Positions 6,501-7,131 of a DNA stretch of 7,131 nucleotides are shown here, one piece after another. This DNA is from JAHEEL01 sp034660035. GTDB taxonomy: Bacteria > Actinomycetota > Acidimicrobiia > Spongiisociales > UBA5794. Under the pieces are notes generated by a model. The model was not told the DNA's origin. It saw only the letters and a program-made list of their open reading frames with translations, and did not search any database. Position 1 is the first letter of the stretch; every line of letters begins with the position of its first letter. The stretch is from the NCBI GenBank assembly GCA_034660035.1, contig JAYEIJ010000192.1, positions 1 through 7,131 of the forward strand. Reading direction: 5' to 3'. Position numbers and translations under genes: made by a program.

Positions 6501-7072
6501 GGATAGCGCTCGGCGACGATGTCGATGAAGGGCTCGATGTACCCGGACGCATCGTCCATGACATCGAGGTACCACTGCACGTTCGGCTTCAGGATCCCCT
6601 GGAGGTCGTAGCCGACGCTCATATTGAAGATCATGCCGGGAGCGTCCCCCGGGAAACCCAGCTTGTGGTGCAGGGCGTGGATCAGCACCCATGCCCGCAG
6701 GTACTCGTCGAAGGACTGATAGACCTTCAACTCCTGGGACCATTCGACGTTGTAGCCCTCGTCTTCGAGGTCGATGCAGGGTTTGTTGACATCGAGTTCA
6801 TCGAGCGTCTGGACGGTCTTCAGTTCGATGAATCGCGCGCCGACGAGCCATGCCACGACGATGTTCTGCGCCATCTGGGTGTGAGGTCCGGCGGCGACGC
6901 CGAACGGGGTGTCGAGGGTCACGTCGTAGTTCGGCTGATGGAAGCGGTCGCTCTCGCTGGGTGTGAAGAACGCACGGCGCGGGATGCCGAAGATCGAGTC
7001 TTTCTCCTCGAGTTCGGTGAAGACCCAGTCGGTGAGTTGCTCCATCGTGATTGGCTGGAATCGGTCCGACAT
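3503..7072 (-). CDS. ygfK: YgfK-family iron-sulfur flavoprotein (putative selenate reductase subunit)
   Basis: The 1189-residue product matches the YgfK layout. Residues about 1-400 are a dihydroorotate/dihydropyrimidine dehydrogenase-like barrel with family blocks SIFGIPRRAFF (26), AAGPHTQMAQNIV (60), GARFIELKTVQ (78) and NTMTLSTMHGCPPEEIEQI (204). An N-terminal Fe-S module has C523, C528, C532, C571, C575 and C579. A GltD-like FAD/NAD(P)H domain spans about 614-925, with GAGPAG at 621-626, GAGDTAMDCARSA at 752-764 and AGGDVAADG at 895-903. Two C-terminal ferredoxin-type motifs follow: C988, C991, C995, C998, C1002, then C1052, C1055, C1058, C1062. In E. coli and clostridia ygfK lies with selenium-dependent molybdenum hydroxylase and purine-degradation genes; its selenate reductase role is a prediction, and electron transfer in purine/hydantoin catabolism is an alternative. 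The start has GAGGAG 7 nt upstream. From memory E. coli YgfK has about 1030 residues, so this one is longer. No selenocysteine codon or frameshift is seen. Confidence 0.92.
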   Translation of the reverse strand: MSDRFQPITMEQLTDWVFTELEEKDSIFGIPRRAFFTPSESDRFHQPNYDVTLDTPFGVAAGPHTQMAQNIVVAWLVGARFIELKTVQTLDELDVNKPCIDLEDEGYNVEWSQELKVYQSFDEYLRAWVLIHALHHKLGFPGDAPGMIFNMSVGYDLQGILKPNVQWYLDVMDDASGYIEPFIDIVAERYPEIRDIDIPSQVSNTMTLSTMHGCPPEEIEQITTYLLEDRGLNTSVKCNPTLLGAERVRGIINDELGFTDVVIPDEAFGHDLKYVDAVPMFHNLRRIARNKGLTFGLKLSNTLEVENHRMAFPDDDMMYMSGRALHAVTSNLALRLSEEFRGDMLLSFAGGADAFNVTDLLRSGMTTITVCSDLLKTGGYLRMPQYIEELNLSLDKAGASDLTDLIGRTALAEHHYAAFADMLAATVLADSGLSFGRDDAHDLCVYLGGEWKRPIADVVHAWAVDQGYDDERAATLTSITMRTLARVNLRGYAQAVREDWRYRNESFRTDRSKTDRKLGLFDCIEAPCVDECPVSQDVPAYMRAVREGRFDDAVDITRADNPVPSILGRVCDHLCETTCIRTHLDQPLAIRDMKRFIMSHETWPRVPERSAPTGTTVAIIGAGPAGIAAAQALGIAGIGSTIFEAHAYPGGMVGGAIPEYRLPQEQIDKDMAILEELGVEIRYGQTAGEDFSLDDLREEGFDRVFVAVGAQLPKYLGVDGEDSEGVIDALSFLRSVREEDPMPVGPRVGVIGAGDTAMDCARSAWRVGATDVSIIYRRTIDQMPADLEEVHACQEEGITIEELASPSGLHIEDGKLAGLIATRTEYRGDRDASGRKIPHDIPDSNFEIPLDTLILAISQHSLLDFFGDSVPTLTSRGYIEVDPTTLESSIPGIYAGGDVAADGPSSIVKAAADGKAAAAAIVEATTGKSEEASDAIPTTDDVHGLIMRRAHREYRVPAVFTPLTVRNNFNETMLTYTTDEAQTEAGRCVDCDTICSLCVGVCPNMALMTYKTEAFAAELPSFTVKDGVLVERGRTAFRVDQPYQIAVLSDFCNECGNCVTSCPTSGKPYEDKPRLYLDQVEFDAESSNAFMVRRNGEEVVVTARFDGETHRLSINGSVEYSSPVVSASFDESFGLLSATAGSEASDGDEISVEAAATMFALWRGLDASMPEVPVSGEGGTRLTAPTFAS

Positions 7073-7079
7073 GAAGGGT

Positions 7080-7085
7080 CTCCTC
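7080..7085 (-). promoter_or_regulatory. Ribosome binding site of ygfK
   Basis: On the minus strand GAGGAG is followed by 7 nt (ACCCTTC) and the ATG at 7072, which fixes this start. Positions 7086-7131, further upstream, hold no convincing -10/-35 pair and no other gene; the promoter or the preceding cistron is probably beyond the window. Confidence 0.8.
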
Positions 7086-7131
7086 TCGGCTACAGGCGTG
7101 CGTGCAGTCGTGTTGCTTGTTCTCTGGCTTT

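Overview
The window is high-GC bacterial DNA with compact coding and high-GC third codon positions. It carries four confident protein genes, one probable micro-gene, and a few short regulatory or repetitive intergenic regions. The single-chain glycyl-tRNA synthetase, the codon use, and two starts that look leaderless (a TANNNT hexamer 6 nt before the ATG) suggest an actinobacterium-like genome, possibly a deep-branching environmental lineage. That placement is inference.

Layout. Positions 26-1333 (+) encode glycyl-tRNA synthetase. Positions 1348-1475 hold an array of degenerate heptamer repeats lying between two convergent genes and running into the 3' end of the second. Positions 1464-2801 (-) encode a membrane-anchored protein with a DUF3137-like middle and an OB-fold-like C-terminus. 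Positions 2823-3284 (-) encode an Lrp/AsnC-family regulator directly upstream of it with a 21-bp gap. Positions 3281-3327 form a markedly AT-rich island with repeated and quasi-palindromic elements, the likely promoter/operator. Positions 3361-3444 (+) are a 27-codon ORF behind a strong Shine-Dalgarno, followed by a 12-bp perfect hairpin at 3458-3486. Positions 3503-7072 (-) encode a 1189-residue YgfK-type iron-sulfur flavoprotein, the putative selenate reductase subunit family linked to purine/selenium metabolism.

How the parts relate. The regulator and membrane protein are probably one unit, the regulator likely controlling its own promoter and perhaps the divergent micro-gene. The micro-gene is convergent with ygfK, and the hairpin lies between their stop codons, so it could end transcription from both sides. 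GlyRS is housekeeping and functionally unrelated to the rest. The YgfK partners (molybdenum hydroxylase, SsnA, hydantoinase-like genes in known clusters) are not in this window; if present they would lie upstream of ygfK, beyond position 7131.

The most unusual items are the stand-alone micro-gene with its hairpin, the AT-rich operator island, the heptamer array that encodes the end of a protein, and a YgfK protein longer than the E. coli one. No CRISPR, insertion sequence, tRNA or rRNA was seen.
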